DNA of 64,000 bases from Micromonospora_G sp044901685. Its GTDB lineage: Bacteria; Actinomycetota; Actinomycetes; Mycobacteriales; Micromonosporaceae. Positions 47,850 through 56,381 of the stretch are shown here, in pieces. Location: positions 48,420 through 112,419 of the forward strand of contig NZ_JBJDPS010000020.1 of assembly GCF_044901685.1 (NCBI RefSeq), read 5' to 3'. Within the stretch, counting starts at the first letter, position 1, and each line of letters opens with the position of its first letter. Made by a program: the position numbers and the translations under genes. A model generated the notes under the pieces. It made no database searches, had not been told where the DNA came from, and saw nothing but the letters and a program-made list of their open reading frames with translations.

Positions 47850-48707
47850 ATGACTCGGAGCTGGTCGTCCTCGGCGGAACTGGGCGCGTTCCTGAGAAGT
47901 CGACGGGCCGCGCTCACCCCCGAGGAGACCGGTGTGCCCGCGTACGGCCAGCGCCGGGTGCCCGGTCTGCGACGCGAGGAACTCGCGCAGCTCGCCGGCA
48001 TCAGCGTCACCTACTACACCCGGCTGGAGCAGGGGGAGAGCCACCAGATCTCGGACTCGGTCCTGGAGTCGTTGGCGCGCGTGCTCAGACTCGCGCCGAA
48101 CGAGCGTGCCTACCTGACGCGCCTGGCCCGCCCGACGCGCGGCGTCCGTCGCGGCGACGAGCCGGAACTCGTACGCCCCGGGGTGCGTGCCCTGGTCGAC
48201 GCGGCGGTCGGTCAGGCGGCGATCATCGTGGGACGCCGTGCGGACCTCCTCGGCGGGAACCGGCTCGGTTATGCCCTGTGGGGACTGTCCGCCCCGGATC
48301 CCGAGTCCGGAGAACCGCTGGTGAACATCGCCCGGATCATTTTCCTCGACCCGTCGTCCCGGGACCTGTTCCCGGATTGGGAGTCGCAGGCCCACGATAT
48401 CGCTGCCTATCTGCGAACCGCGGCGGCTCGGCACCCGGGCGATCACGAGCTGCACGCGTTGATCGGCGAATTGAGCGTACGCAGCCCGGACTTCGTACGG
48501 ATCTGGTCCGGGTACCCGGTCGGTGACTGCGTCCATTCCCGACGGGAGTACCGCCATCCCCAGGTCGGCACCATGACTCTCGAAGAGGAGATCGTCCGGT
48601 TGGCCGACGATCCCGGAATGCGCATCATCTTCAGCGGGGCACCGGAGGGCACCGAGTCGGCGGAACGGCTGCGCCTACTCGACACCCTCACCCTTCCGGC
48701 GCCGTGA
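47850..48707 (+). CDS. XRE-family regulator with MmyB-like ligand-binding domain
   Basis: 285 residues. It begins ELGAFLRSRRAALTPEETGVP, then the helix-turn-helix RRVPGLRREELAQLAGISVTYYTRLEQG (37-64) and a C-terminal MmyB/MLTR PAS-like domain with DLLGGNRLGYALWG and NIARIIFLDPSSRDLFPDWE. This group often controls an adjacent enzyme gene read the other way. The ATG has GGAGG three bases before it. The 228-bp gap to the divergent metallo-hydrolase must hold both promoters; no clear palindrome was singled out. Confidence 0.9.
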   Translation: MTRSWSSSAELGAFLRSRRAALTPEETGVPAYGQRRVPGLRREELAQLAGISVTYYTRLEQGESHQISDSVLESLARVLRLAPNERAYLTRLARPTRGVRRGDEPELVRPGVRALVDAAVGQAAIIVGRRADLLGGNRLGYALWGLSAPDPESGEPLVNIARIIFLDPSSRDLFPDWESQAHDIAAYLRTAAARHPGDHELHALIGELSVRSPDFVRIWSGYPVGDCVHSRREYRHPQVGTMTLEEEIVRLADDPGMRIIFSGAPEGTESAERLRLLDTLTLPAP

Positions 48708-48772
48708 CGTGGGCGTACGCCCCGGTGGAGGTGAACCGGCCCGGAGCCGGGTGCCGACCTCGGACGCCCGCC

Positions 48773-49522
48773 CTAACCGCGTACCGCCTGGGGCCAGTTC
48801 CCGCCGGGGAGCTTCGAGTGGTCACCGACCTGGGTCGCCAGGTCCCGTACGTTGCCGAGCGCGTCGACAAAGCGTTGACCGACCGTGATCAGGATGTTCA
48901 GCCCCTCTTCGACCAGGGTGCCCACCGAGTTGCCCAGCGTCTCGATGACCAGGGGCAGGGTGATGACGCCACCCGCTTCGGCGGCAGCCTCCACGATCTT
49001 GTTCGCCAACCCGGTGACGATCTTGGCTAGTTCCGCGGCGAAGTCGACGTTCGCCTTCGCGATCTTGAACAGCCACTGACTGATGAACTCGGCCTTCAGG
49101 ACGCTCTCGTCGATGGCCGCCTTCTGCTGGGTGGACTTGCGGGTGTAGGCGGCGGCGGCGTCGCCGGTCCACTTGACGAGGTCCTCGTCGGCCGGCTCGG
49201 TGGCGGCGAACGACAGCTCGGAGACGGGCGTCTTGACCTCGCCCACCCACCGGAAACTGATGGAGATGAGTGACAGCACCGGCAACTGGTGCTCGATCGC
49301 GTACCGCACCTTCTCCAGGACCTTGTCCAGCGCGTCCCGGATCGCGTCGAGGTTGTGCTTGATCCACCACAGGGCGGCGGGCCCGATCAGCCAGGCCCAC
49401 CTGTTCACCTTGGCGACCAGGTCGTTGAAGGCGTCGACCGCTTTCTGGGCGCCCTCACGGATCTGGTCGAACGCAGTGTTGAACGGGCCCGTGTACTCGG
49501 CCTCGTCGCCCGGCGGTGCCAT
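48773..49522 (-). CDS. Long WXG100-superfamily-like protein
   Basis: 249 residues, mostly helical. An N-terminal helical half (FNTAFDQIREGAQKAVDAFNDL) with a Trp-rich hydrophobic patch (WAWLIGPAALWW, 42-53) is followed by KWTGDAAAAY, with Trp118-Thr-Gly120 as the WXG turn, then long Ala/Leu helices. No toxin domain is fused. The ATG has GGAGGG upstream. It is the last gene of a three-gene unit with a 105-residue helical protein and a YbaB-like protein, a set typical of type VII substrates and partners. Confidence 0.7.
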   Translation of the reverse strand: MAPPGDEAEYTGPFNTAFDQIREGAQKAVDAFNDLVAKVNRWAWLIGPAALWWIKHNLDAIRDALDKVLEKVRYAIEHQLPVLSLISISFRWVGEVKTPVSELSFAATEPADEDLVKWTGDAAAAYTRKSTQQKAAIDESVLKAEFISQWLFKIAKANVDFAAELAKIVTGLANKIVEAAAEAGGVITLPLVIETLGNSVGTLVEEGLNILITVGQRFVDALGNVRDLATQVGDHSKLPGGNWPQAVRG

Positions 49523-49540
49523 CTCAGAGCCCTCCCCGTG

Positions 49541-49858
49541 TCACGTGGTGTAGATCTTGTTCAGGTCGAGCGCGACGACCTCGTCGGCCCGGTCGTACGC
49601 GTTGGCGATCCGGTCGAGGGCCCCACCGATCTGGTCGAACTCCGTCACCGCGCCGGCCAGGATGTTCTCCATGAACGCCTGGAAGTCGTTGTACGCCGAC
49701 GAGTGCTGCCCGGCGTTGGCGTCGCCGATGAAGAACGCGGTGATGCCGAGGTCGAGCAGGCTGGCCGCCGACTTGATCGGCTCCATCTGGTCGGCGAGCC
49801 GCCGCCACTTCCTGCCCTCGTTGTACACGGCGCGGGTGATGACGGTGACATCCGACAT
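49541..49858 (-). CDS. WXG100-like small helical protein
   Basis: 105 residues: VYNEGRKWRRLADQMEPI, a short hydrophobic LLDLGITAFFIGDANAG turn, then AYNDFQAFMENILAGAVTEFDQIGGALDRIANAYDRADE. The size and the NAYDRADE-type end resemble ESX proteins (Y-x-x-x-D/E secretion motif: Tyr in NAYDRAD). It probably pairs with the longer protein encoded 18 bp downstream. Confidence 0.68.
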   Translation of the reverse strand: MSDVTVITRAVYNEGRKWRRLADQMEPIKSAASLLDLGITAFFIGDANAGQHSSAYNDFQAFMENILAGAVTEFDQIGGALDRIANAYDRADEVVALDLNKIYTT

Positions 49859-49889
49859 GGGCGTACCTACTCTCGGTCGGAATCGGGCT

Positions 49890-50624
49890 TCACTGCCCGT
49901 TGGCCTGGGCGGCACGGAACACCGCCAGCGCCTCCCGGCGCAGTTGGTCGTCGCTCGCCCCCCGGACGCGGTGGAGGTCACCGGTGACGCCGGCGATCGT
50001 CCGACCCCGCAGCCGTACGGTGAAGTGTCCGTGCGGGCTGGTCAGCGTCTCCTCCGAACTCTCCCGGGCGGTGGACTCGCTGTTGATCCGGTCCAGGCGA
50101 CGTAGCCGCCGGTTGATGTCTTCGAGAAGGTCCCAGGTCGAGGCGAGCCACTCACGCTCGTCGACCGGCTCCTCGGGCACGGGCTGCCGCTGCGGGCGCC
50201 CTCCGGAGCGACCGGCAGCCGCCGTCACCGGCATCGTCCCGCTCCCCGCGTCAGCCGGGACCGCAGGATCGAACGGACGACCGCCGGACTCCTCCCGCGC
50301 CGCCAGGGCGGCGAGCGCCGTGGTGTTGGTCAGCTTCCGTACGGCATCGCCGTACGACTCGAACAGTGCGCTCGCGAAACCAGCCGGCTCCAACCGCTCC
50401 CGCCAGAGTCGGCTCAGCTCGACGCCCACCACCTGACCGCCCGGGTCGACGGAGACCCAGATCGAGTTCGACCGGTCAGTGCCCTCGTAGTGGGTGGAGA
50501 GATGGACGCTGCCACCGGCCTGCGTCAACTGCCGCCGGGCCTCCTCGCGGAGTTGCTCGGAGTCGCCGAGCGAATCCAGGCGCGCCAGTGTCAGGCCCTC
50601 GTCGTGGCCGTACCGCTGCGCCAC
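49890..50624 (-). CDS. YbaB/EbfC-like domain protein of the WXG100 set
   Basis: 244 residues. Two similar beta-strand units are present: GSVHLSTHYEGTDRSNSIWVSVDPGGQVVGVEL and TSPHGHFTVRLRGRTIAGVTGDL, each followed by a helix, like the YbaB nucleoid-associated fold that occurs beside WXG100 genes in actinobacteria. A Pro-rich linker with WLASTWDLLEDINRRLRRLD separates them. The GTG start has GGGGGG upstream; an in-frame GTG 51 nt earlier is possible. Confidence 0.65.
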   Translation of the reverse strand: MAQRYGHDEGLTLARLDSLGDSEQLREEARRQLTQAGGSVHLSTHYEGTDRSNSIWVSVDPGGQVVGVELSRLWRERLEPAGFASALFESYGDAVRKLTNTTALAALAAREESGGRPFDPAVPADAGSGTMPVTAAAGRSGGRPQRQPVPEEPVDEREWLASTWDLLEDINRRLRRLDRINSESTARESSEETLTSPHGHFTVRLRGRTIAGVTGDLHRVRGASDDQLRREALAVFRAAQANGQ

Positions 50625-50810
50625 ATCGCCCCCCGTGGTCGTTGCCCGCCGGCCCGGCGCCACTGACACTGACACTGTCCGAGGGCAGGACGAGGCACAG
50701 GCTAACCCATAGCTCCACGTGCGTCAGTCCGCATCCATCGGTGCTCCAACCTGCTTGGAGCTGTCCGCCCTGGCCATCCGATCGCCGCCCCGCCATACGG
50801 CGAGGCATGT

Positions 50811-52199
50811 TCAGGCGGCAGCGCCCGGCTTCGGGCGGCGTGCCCGCAGTGCGCGTCCGAGCATGTCGCCCGTTCGTAGGTCGCTCGGGTGGCGGAGCAT
50901 GTAGGAGACCTCCTCGAAGCGGCGGCTGACCACCGGGTCGACCAGGGTCGCGGCGCTGATCCGTCCGGAGAGCCACCGGGTGACCCGGTAGCCGCGCGGG
51001 CGCGGCGCGGTGACCGACGGCCGGGCCAGGTCGGCGAAGGTCGACAGGTCCCAGGCGGCGTCGACGACCACCCGTTGCAGGTCGAAAAAGTGTCGGGCGG
51101 GTTCGCTGATCGGCTGCCCCGAGTGCAGGAACATCGACAGACACGAGGCGTGCAGCGTGGCCGACGAGATTCCCTGCCCGTAGACCGGATTGAACGAGGC
51201 GACCGCGTCGCCGACCGCGATCAGGCCGGCGGGCAGGTGCGGGGTGCCGAGGAAGTCGCGACGCCGGCTGTCGGCGATCCGGTACGTCGTGACGTCGGTG
51301 ACCGGCTCGTTGTCGGCGAGCTGCCCGAACGGCGCCGGAAGGTCCTCGCGGCAGCGGCGCAGCATGTCCTCGACGGTCGCGCCGGGGCGGCACTCGCCGT
51401 ATCCCGCCATGGTCAGAATCCAGCGGTCGTTCTCGACCGCGCCGAAGAACGCCATGCCGAAGTCGCCGCCGACCCTCGGGCTGACGATCGCCAGACTGGT
51501 GTCGTACGGCGCGGGCCCGTCCTGGCGACGGAGGAAGATGGTGGCGTAGTTGACGCCGCTGACCTGACGGATCAGCGCCGGCTTCGGTCGCCCGGCAGCC
51601 TCCAGCCAGCTACCGAGCCTGCTTCCCCGTCCGGTCGCGTCGACCACGAGGTCGGCCGGGTACGAGGTGAGGACGTCGCCCGCTATCGCCTGGACGGCGG
51701 TGACCCGCGTGTCGTCGACCGTCAGACCGGTCACCTGGGCGGTGACGGTCCTGACATTCGGCACGGCGTCGAGCCGTTGCCGGATTTTGTGTTCGATCAG
51801 CGGTCGCGTCGCGGAGAGCAGGTGGACGGGGGCACCCTCGGCGCGGCGCATGCCGTCGAGGAAGACCGATCGACGGTGCGACGGCGCCTGGGTCGCGCCG
51901 GCCGACACGGCGTCCTCGGCGAAGCCCGGGAACCAGCGTTCCAGTTGTCGCTCCGCCGCCGGCAGCAAAAGATGCGCCTGACTCCCCTGGGGGACTCCGT
52001 TCCGACCGACGCCGTCCTCGGGCGCCGAGTCCCGCTCGATCACGATGACCTGCTCGGCGTGGTCGGCCAGGACTCGCGCGGCGAGCATGCCGGCGACGCT
52101 GCCACCGAGTACGACAGCGGTGCCGAGCCGAGTCGGGCGTCCGGTCGACGGCTCGACCGAACCGATCTCGGCGAACGTCATCGCCGCATTCGGCGTCAT
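50811..52199 (-). CDS. FAD-dependent oxidoreductase, halogenase/monooxygenase type
   Basis: 462 residues. The FAD-binding AVVLGGSVAGMLAARVLADHAEQVIVIERD is at about 28-57; further motifs are LVVDATGRGSRLGSWL and the second nucleotide motif LIAVGDAVASFNPVYGQGIS. These place it among group A flavoprotein monooxygenases and tryptophan-halogenase relatives; the halogenase WxWxIP motif is not seen. The substrate is unknown. The ATG has GGAGAGAG upstream. It diverges from the Hsp70-like gene across 374 bp. Confidence 0.85.
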   Translation of the reverse strand: MTPNAAMTFAEIGSVEPSTGRPTRLGTAVVLGGSVAGMLAARVLADHAEQVIVIERDSAPEDGVGRNGVPQGSQAHLLLPAAERQLERWFPGFAEDAVSAGATQAPSHRRSVFLDGMRRAEGAPVHLLSATRPLIEHKIRQRLDAVPNVRTVTAQVTGLTVDDTRVTAVQAIAGDVLTSYPADLVVDATGRGSRLGSWLEAAGRPKPALIRQVSGVNYATIFLRRQDGPAPYDTSLAIVSPRVGGDFGMAFFGAVENDRWILTMAGYGECRPGATVEDMLRRCREDLPAPFGQLADNEPVTDVTTYRIADSRRRDFLGTPHLPAGLIAVGDAVASFNPVYGQGISSATLHASCLSMFLHSGQPISEPARHFFDLQRVVVDAAWDLSTFADLARPSVTAPRPRGYRVTRWLSGRISAATLVDPVVSRRFEEVSYMLRHPSDLRTGDMLGRALRARRPKPGAAA

Positions 52200-52573
52200 G
52201 GCTCTCTCCACTTCGGGCTGCGACTCGGGTGGTGAACGGACGCCTGTCGACGTGACAAGTCCGGGGTGGTGATGCCGACCGTGCGGGTCGGGGATCGTCG
52301 ACGACGGTGGGGTGGTCGGACGCTCGCGCAAGAATGTACAAGGACGGCGGGGCGCGTACCCGGTGACGTTTTTCATGCCACGGTGGGTGAAGTGGCAAGC
52401 CTCTGCTGCGTCTGAACGGCCCCGCCGCCGTCGGGAACGAGCGACACCGTCCCCCGAGGACGGCCGGGCGCGACCGCGCGGCGGCGACCACGCCGGGAGG
52501 TCGGTTCCGGTCGGCCCACCGTCGCCCACGCGGGCGGGCGATCGTACGGGACGGTCTCCGATATGTTGGACCG
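52200..52573. other. Divergent region between flavoprotein and Hsp70-like genes
   Basis: No gene recognised. TGCCAC-N10-GTGGCA (52376-52397) is an inverted repeat in a locally AT-rich stretch that includes a short T-run (52369-52373). The rightmost part carries the Hsp70-like gene's -10 box. Confidence 0.4.
52562..52567 (+). promoter_or_regulatory. -10 box TATGTT, leaderless start of the Hsp70-like gene
   Basis: TATGTT with six bases to the GTG. Confidence 0.5.
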
Positions 52574-54475
52574 GTGCCCACCATGGACGACGCCGGCCCG
52601 GTACGTCTAGGCATCGACTTCGGCACCTCCACGACCGTGGCGATGCTGGCCGTTCCGGGCAGGGGCTCGCGTTCGCTGCTGTTCGACGGTTCGCCGTTGC
52701 TGCCGTCGGCGGTCTGTCTCGACCCGACCGGTCGGATCCTGGTCGGTCGTGACGCCCTCTACACCGCCATGGCGCAACCGGCCACGTTCGAACCGCACCC
52801 GAAACAGCGGGTGGACGAGGGTACGGTACTGCTCGGCGACACCGAGATCCCCGTGTCGAAGCTGTTCGGAGCGGTGCTGGACCGGGTGCTGCTGGAGGCG
52901 GCGAACGTCACCGGTGGTGCCACCGACCGGGCCTCCGAAGTGGTGATCACCTGCCCGGCGGCCTGGGGGAACGCCCGTCGGGAGACGCTGCTGGCCGCCG
53001 CTCCCGACGGGACGCGTCTGGTCGAGGAGCCGGTGGCGGCGGCGCACGCGTTTGTCGACATCGCCGGTAACGACATCCCGGACGGTGGTGCGGCGGTCGT
53101 CTACGACTTCGGCGCCGGCACCTTCGACGCGGCGGTGGTACGACGTACCGGGGTCGGGTTCTCGGTGGTCGCGTCGCGCGGCCTGCCGGACTGCGGTGGG
53201 CTGGACGTGGACGCCGCGATCGTGGCCCGACTCGCGGCGGCGGTGCCCGACCCGCAGCTCTGGCACCGGTTGGACGAGCCGGCCACCGCCACCGACCGTC
53301 GGGCCCGGCAACAGTTGTGGGCCAACGTGCGCGCCGCCAAGGAGATGCTGTCGCGGGCCGCCACGGTCCAGGTCTACCTGCCGCTGTTCGACCTTGTGGT
53401 GCCGCTCGGCCGGCAGGAGTTGGACGAGCTGGCGGCGCCGATCCTCGACCGTACCGTCGAGACCGTACGCGAGGTGCTGGAGCTGGCCGGTGTCGGCGAC
53501 GACGGTCTCGACGCGATCTTCCTGGCCGGTGGTTCGAGCCGGATGCCGGCGGTGGTGACGCACCTGCACCGCGCGTTCGGCTTCTCGCCGCTCACCGTGG
53601 AGCAGCCGGAGCTGGCGGTCGCCGAGGGCAGCCTCCGTGCCACCCGTACGACGGAGGCGGCCACCTCCACCACCACGAGCCCGGCGCCCGCTCCAGATCC
53701 CGGCGCCGAAGCCGGCGGCGTGTCCCCGGAGCTGGTGCCCGGGGTCTTCCGTGGTGCCGCGACGACGACCTGGACGCTGCCGGTGCCGGGGTGGGTCGCC
53801 CGCCAACGGGGGAGGCGGATCTGGCTGAGCGCCGGGGCGGGCGGCGCGGTGCTGGCCCTGATCGTGGCGGTGTTCCTGGTGGTATCGCCCGAAGGCGACG
53901 ATCCCCGGGCATCAGAGCCGGGTGCCCGGGGCGCGTCGTCGGCGACCGCGAGTGCGTCACCGACTCCGAGTCCGTCGCCCAGCTACCCGCCCGGGATCGA
54001 CCCGTGCCTGCTCGGAAGCTGGCGGGTGACCGCGAGCCGGGTCGTCGGCCGGATCGACAACGTCGAGGTGCAGTACGCCGGTGGTGCCGGGGTGGTGGTG
54101 ACCTTCCGTGCCGACGGTACGTCCAGCACCGACTTCAGCAAGATGGAACCGAGGGTGACGAAGTACAAGAATGCCACCTGGTCCGATGTTGTCCGGGGCA
54201 AGTCGTCCGGACGGTACTTCGCCGAGAACGGGAAGGTCAGCGGGAGCACGGAGCGCTCCGACGCCGTCGGCACCCTGCGCCGCAACGGCAAGGTCAACAA
54301 CACCTCGCCGGTCGCGTTCTTCCTCGAGCCATACTCCTACCGCTGCCGCGACGATCGCCTGACCACCTGGAGTGATCAGGGCGAGTTCTCCGACGAGTCG
54401 GTCCGGATCGCTCCCGCACCCACCCCGGTCCAGACGCCCACACCGGCGACCAGCGCGAGCGGCGGGCCCGCCTGA
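52574..54475 (+). CDS. Membrane-anchored Hsp70-like ATPase with extracellular domain
   Basis: 633 residues. Hsp70/actin-fold ATPase (1-370): phosphate-1 LGIDFGTSTTVAML, connect-1-like region EEPVAAAHAFVD, phosphate-2 VVYDFGAGTFDAAVV and adenosine motif IFLAGGSSRMPAV. The peptide-binding domain is absent. Instead come a Thr/Pro linker, one membrane helix (about 413-437), another Pro/Ser linker and an exported-side domain of about 155 residues (PCLLGSWRVTASRV, YRCRDDRLTTW) that may be lipocalin-like. Substrate-free Hsp70s fused to a membrane helix occur in actinobacteria with unknown roles. Confidence 0.85.
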   Translation: MPTMDDAGPVRLGIDFGTSTTVAMLAVPGRGSRSLLFDGSPLLPSAVCLDPTGRILVGRDALYTAMAQPATFEPHPKQRVDEGTVLLGDTEIPVSKLFGAVLDRVLLEAANVTGGATDRASEVVITCPAAWGNARRETLLAAAPDGTRLVEEPVAAAHAFVDIAGNDIPDGGAAVVYDFGAGTFDAAVVRRTGVGFSVVASRGLPDCGGLDVDAAIVARLAAAVPDPQLWHRLDEPATATDRRARQQLWANVRAAKEMLSRAATVQVYLPLFDLVVPLGRQELDELAAPILDRTVETVREVLELAGVGDDGLDAIFLAGGSSRMPAVVTHLHRAFGFSPLTVEQPELAVAEGSLRATRTTEAATSTTTSPAPAPDPGAEAGGVSPELVPGVFRGAATTTWTLPVPGWVARQRGRRIWLSAGAGGAVLALIVAVFLVVSPEGDDPRASEPGARGASSATASASPTPSPSPSYPPGIDPCLLGSWRVTASRVVGRIDNVEVQYAGGAGVVVTFRADGTSSTDFSKMEPRVTKYKNATWSDVVRGKSSGRYFAENGKVSGSTERSDAVGTLRRNGKVNNTSPVAFFLEPYSYRCRDDRLTTWSDQGEFSDESVRIAPAPTPVQTPTPATSASGGPA

Positions 54476-54561
54476 GGCTGGTGCGCGACCACCCCCACCG
54501 GGCGGTCGCCGGTGCCACCAACCCGACACGACCCGTACGCCCGGACGTCTGCAAGAGCACG

Positions 54562-54567
54562 TAAGGT
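54562..54567 (+). promoter_or_regulatory. -10 box TAAGGT, leaderless start of the 39-residue gene
   Basis: TAAGGT with seven bases to the ATG. Confidence 0.45.
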
Positions 54568-54574
54568 CCCTCGA

Positions 54575-54694
54575 ATGGGTGCGATAAAGCCGTGGCACGT
54601 GGTCCTGCTGTCGATCGTCTGTCTGCTGCCGCTCTTCGTCGCGTCGCTGGTCGGGGTGCTCTGGGCGATGTCCCGTCGCCGTCGCGACCGTTGA
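54575..54694 (+). CDS. 39-residue single-span membrane protein
   Basis: MGAIKPWHVVLL, a hydrophobic helix to about residue 32, then a basic end MSRRRRDR, which predicts an N-out/C-in membrane protein. It starts seven bases after a TAAGGT box with no ribosome site. Small single-span proteins of this type are common and poorly annotated; function unknown. Confidence 0.55.
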   Translation: MGAIKPWHVVLLSIVCLLPLFVASLVGVLWAMSRRRRDR

Positions 54695-54768
54695 CCCCGA
54701 TGACGGCCGACCCGATCCGACCCCGGTGACGGCCGACCGCTTGCCGGACGGAACGGAGGTGGCGCCGG

Positions 54769-55524
54769 GTGGACCGGGTCGACCCGCCGGTCGCGGGGTG
54801 GGCCGAACCTGCCCACGGCGGCAGTGTGCCGGCCGAACTGACGGTGGTCCGGCACGGCCAGAGCACCGCCAACGCGGCCTTCGCCCGCGCCGAGGCGGTG
54901 GGCAGCACCGACAGCGGGGTCACCGGTCCGGACGCGCGGATCGGGCTCTCCCCGCTGGGTGCGGCACAGGCGGTGGCGCTCGGTCATCGGTTCGGTGCGC
55001 TCGCGGTCGACCGGCGCCCGCAGGTGGTGGTCTGTTCGCCGTACCGGCGGGCGCGGCAGACCTGGCGGCTCGCGGTCGACGCGGCTCGGGCGGAGAGTGG
55101 GCCGGAGCTGCCCAGCGCCTCGGTCGACGACCGGCTACGGGACCGGGTGATGGGGGAGTTGGAACTGCTCACCAGCGCGGCGGTCGCCGCCCGGTTCCCG
55201 GTCGAGGCGGCCCGCCGGGCCGCTCTGGGCGAGTTCCACTACCGCCCGCCGGGGGGTGAGTCGTTGCTGGACGTCGCGGCCCGTGTCGGGTCGCTGTTCG
55301 ACGACGTACGGCGCGACCACGGCGGGAAGCGGGTGCTGCTGGTCGCCCACGACTCGGTGGTGCTGATGCTGCGCCACCTGGTGGAGGGCCTCTCCCCGGA
55401 GGAACTGAAGGCGGTGGTACGCGCCGGTCCGGTGCGTAACGCGTCGGTCACCCGTTGGGCGCGGGTGGCGGGACGGCTGGTGCTGGCCGAGTACAACACC
55501 GTTACCCACCTGCCCGGGGAGTGA
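54769..55524 (+). CDS. Histidine phosphatase (phosphoglycerate-mutase-like)
   Basis: 251 residues. ELTVVRHGQSTANAAF supplies the catalytic His with the Arg and flanking phosphate pocket, CSPYRRARQTW the second Arg, Glu of VMGELELL the acid, and VLLVAHDSVVLMLRHL the second His. It is a general phosphatase of the superfamily and the substrate is unknown. The GTG start has GGAGG about 10 bases upstream. A short inverted repeat TGAGCC-N12-GGCTCA joins its stop to that of the convergent TetR gene. Confidence 0.88.
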   Translation: MDRVDPPVAGWAEPAHGGSVPAELTVVRHGQSTANAAFARAEAVGSTDSGVTGPDARIGLSPLGAAQAVALGHRFGALAVDRRPQVVVCSPYRRARQTWRLAVDAARAESGPELPSASVDDRLRDRVMGELELLTSAAVAARFPVEAARRAALGEFHYRPPGGESLLDVAARVGSLFDDVRRDHGGKRVLLVAHDSVVLMLRHLVEGLSPEELKAVVRAGPVRNASVTRWARVAGRLVLAEYNTVTHLPGE

Positions 55525-55542
55525 GCCCGGCCGGGCGGTGGC

Positions 55543-56124
55543 TCAGCCCCTCGGCTGCTGCGGCCGCAGTCCGTCGAGGGCCATGTCGAGCACCCGTTCG
55601 AGTTGACCAGGCTCGGCGACCTTGATCAGGGTGATCCCGCTGACCATGCGCATCACGTCGCTGATGTTCGTGTCGGGCCGGGCGACGCCGGCTTCCTGGG
55701 CACGTTCGAGCAGCGGCTTGCCCGCGTCGTACACCTCGTCCCGGCAGCGCTGGAAGATCTCCGAGTCGTGGACCAGCTCCTCGGCCAACGCGCGCTTGGT
55801 GGCGATGTAGTCGACCAACCGGTGCAGCCAGCCGACCAGCGCCTCCCAGGGCGGTTCTCCGGCGAGGTCGCTCGCGGAGCGGGAGAGTGCCTCGACCTCG
55901 CCGACGTAGACCGCCTCGAAGAGGTCGCGGCGGGTCGGGAAGTGCCGGTAGAGGGTGCCGATGCCTACCTCGGCCCGCCGGGCGATGTCTTCGAGCGAGG
56001 CTGACGCGCCGTCCTCGGCGAAGGCGGTACGGGCTGAGCTGACCAGTTTGTCATAGTTTCGCCGTGCATCGGCCCGCATCGGGCGCCGCGAAAGAGCGTC
56101 GGGTGCCGGTGCGGCCTTCGTCAC
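55543..56124 (-). CDS. TetR-family transcriptional regulator
   Basis: 193 residues. N-terminal helix-turn-helix (ADARRNYDKLVSSARTAFAEDGASASLEDIARRAEVGIGTLYRHFPTRRDLFEAVY, about 18-72) and a helical ligand domain. The GTG is chosen for GGGAGAG at six-base spacing; another GTG five codons upstream is possible. It diverges from an MFS exporter across three related inverted repeats, the usual layout for a drug-responsive repressor that controls both genes. Confidence 0.9.
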   Translation of the reverse strand: MTKAAPAPDALSRRPMRADARRNYDKLVSSARTAFAEDGASASLEDIARRAEVGIGTLYRHFPTRRDLFEAVYVGEVEALSRSASDLAGEPPWEALVGWLHRLVDYIATKRALAEELVHDSEIFQRCRDEVYDAGKPLLERAQEAGVARPDTNISDVMRMVSGITLIKVAEPGQLERVLDMALDGLRPQQPRG

Positions 56125-56148
56125 AGCGGGCTCTCCCACCTTCGGTTG

Positions 56149-56219
56149 CTACCGGAGGAATCCCTCCGGTAGTGTTTTCGGAGGCAAGCCTCCGCTTGTT
56201 GTTCGGAGGGTCGCCTCCA
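56149..56219. promoter_or_regulatory. Three related palindromes, TetR operator cluster
   Basis: Three sites share a CGGAGG...CCTCCG core: CTACCGGAGG-AATC-CCTCCGGTAG (10-bp perfect arms, 56149-56172), CGGAGGC-AA-GCCTCCG (56179-56194) and CGGAGG-GTCG-CCTCCA (from 56204). Spacing between centres is about 25 bp. The first lies only about 25 bp from the TetR start. They are strong candidates for binding by the divergent TetR protein and probably repress both directions. Confidence 0.7.
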
Positions 56220-56381
56220 CATATGGTACCTCCCCGTCAGGGCGGGGTGGGTCGAGCGGGTGCGCCGGCTGCCGCTCCCGACCAGCACCGCCCGCGCCAG
56301 CGTCGGCCGGACGGGTCGGGCGAGCACGTGCCATCCGGGCGGCAGGGACACCCATTCCAGCTACTTCGTAAGGAAGTTCTC

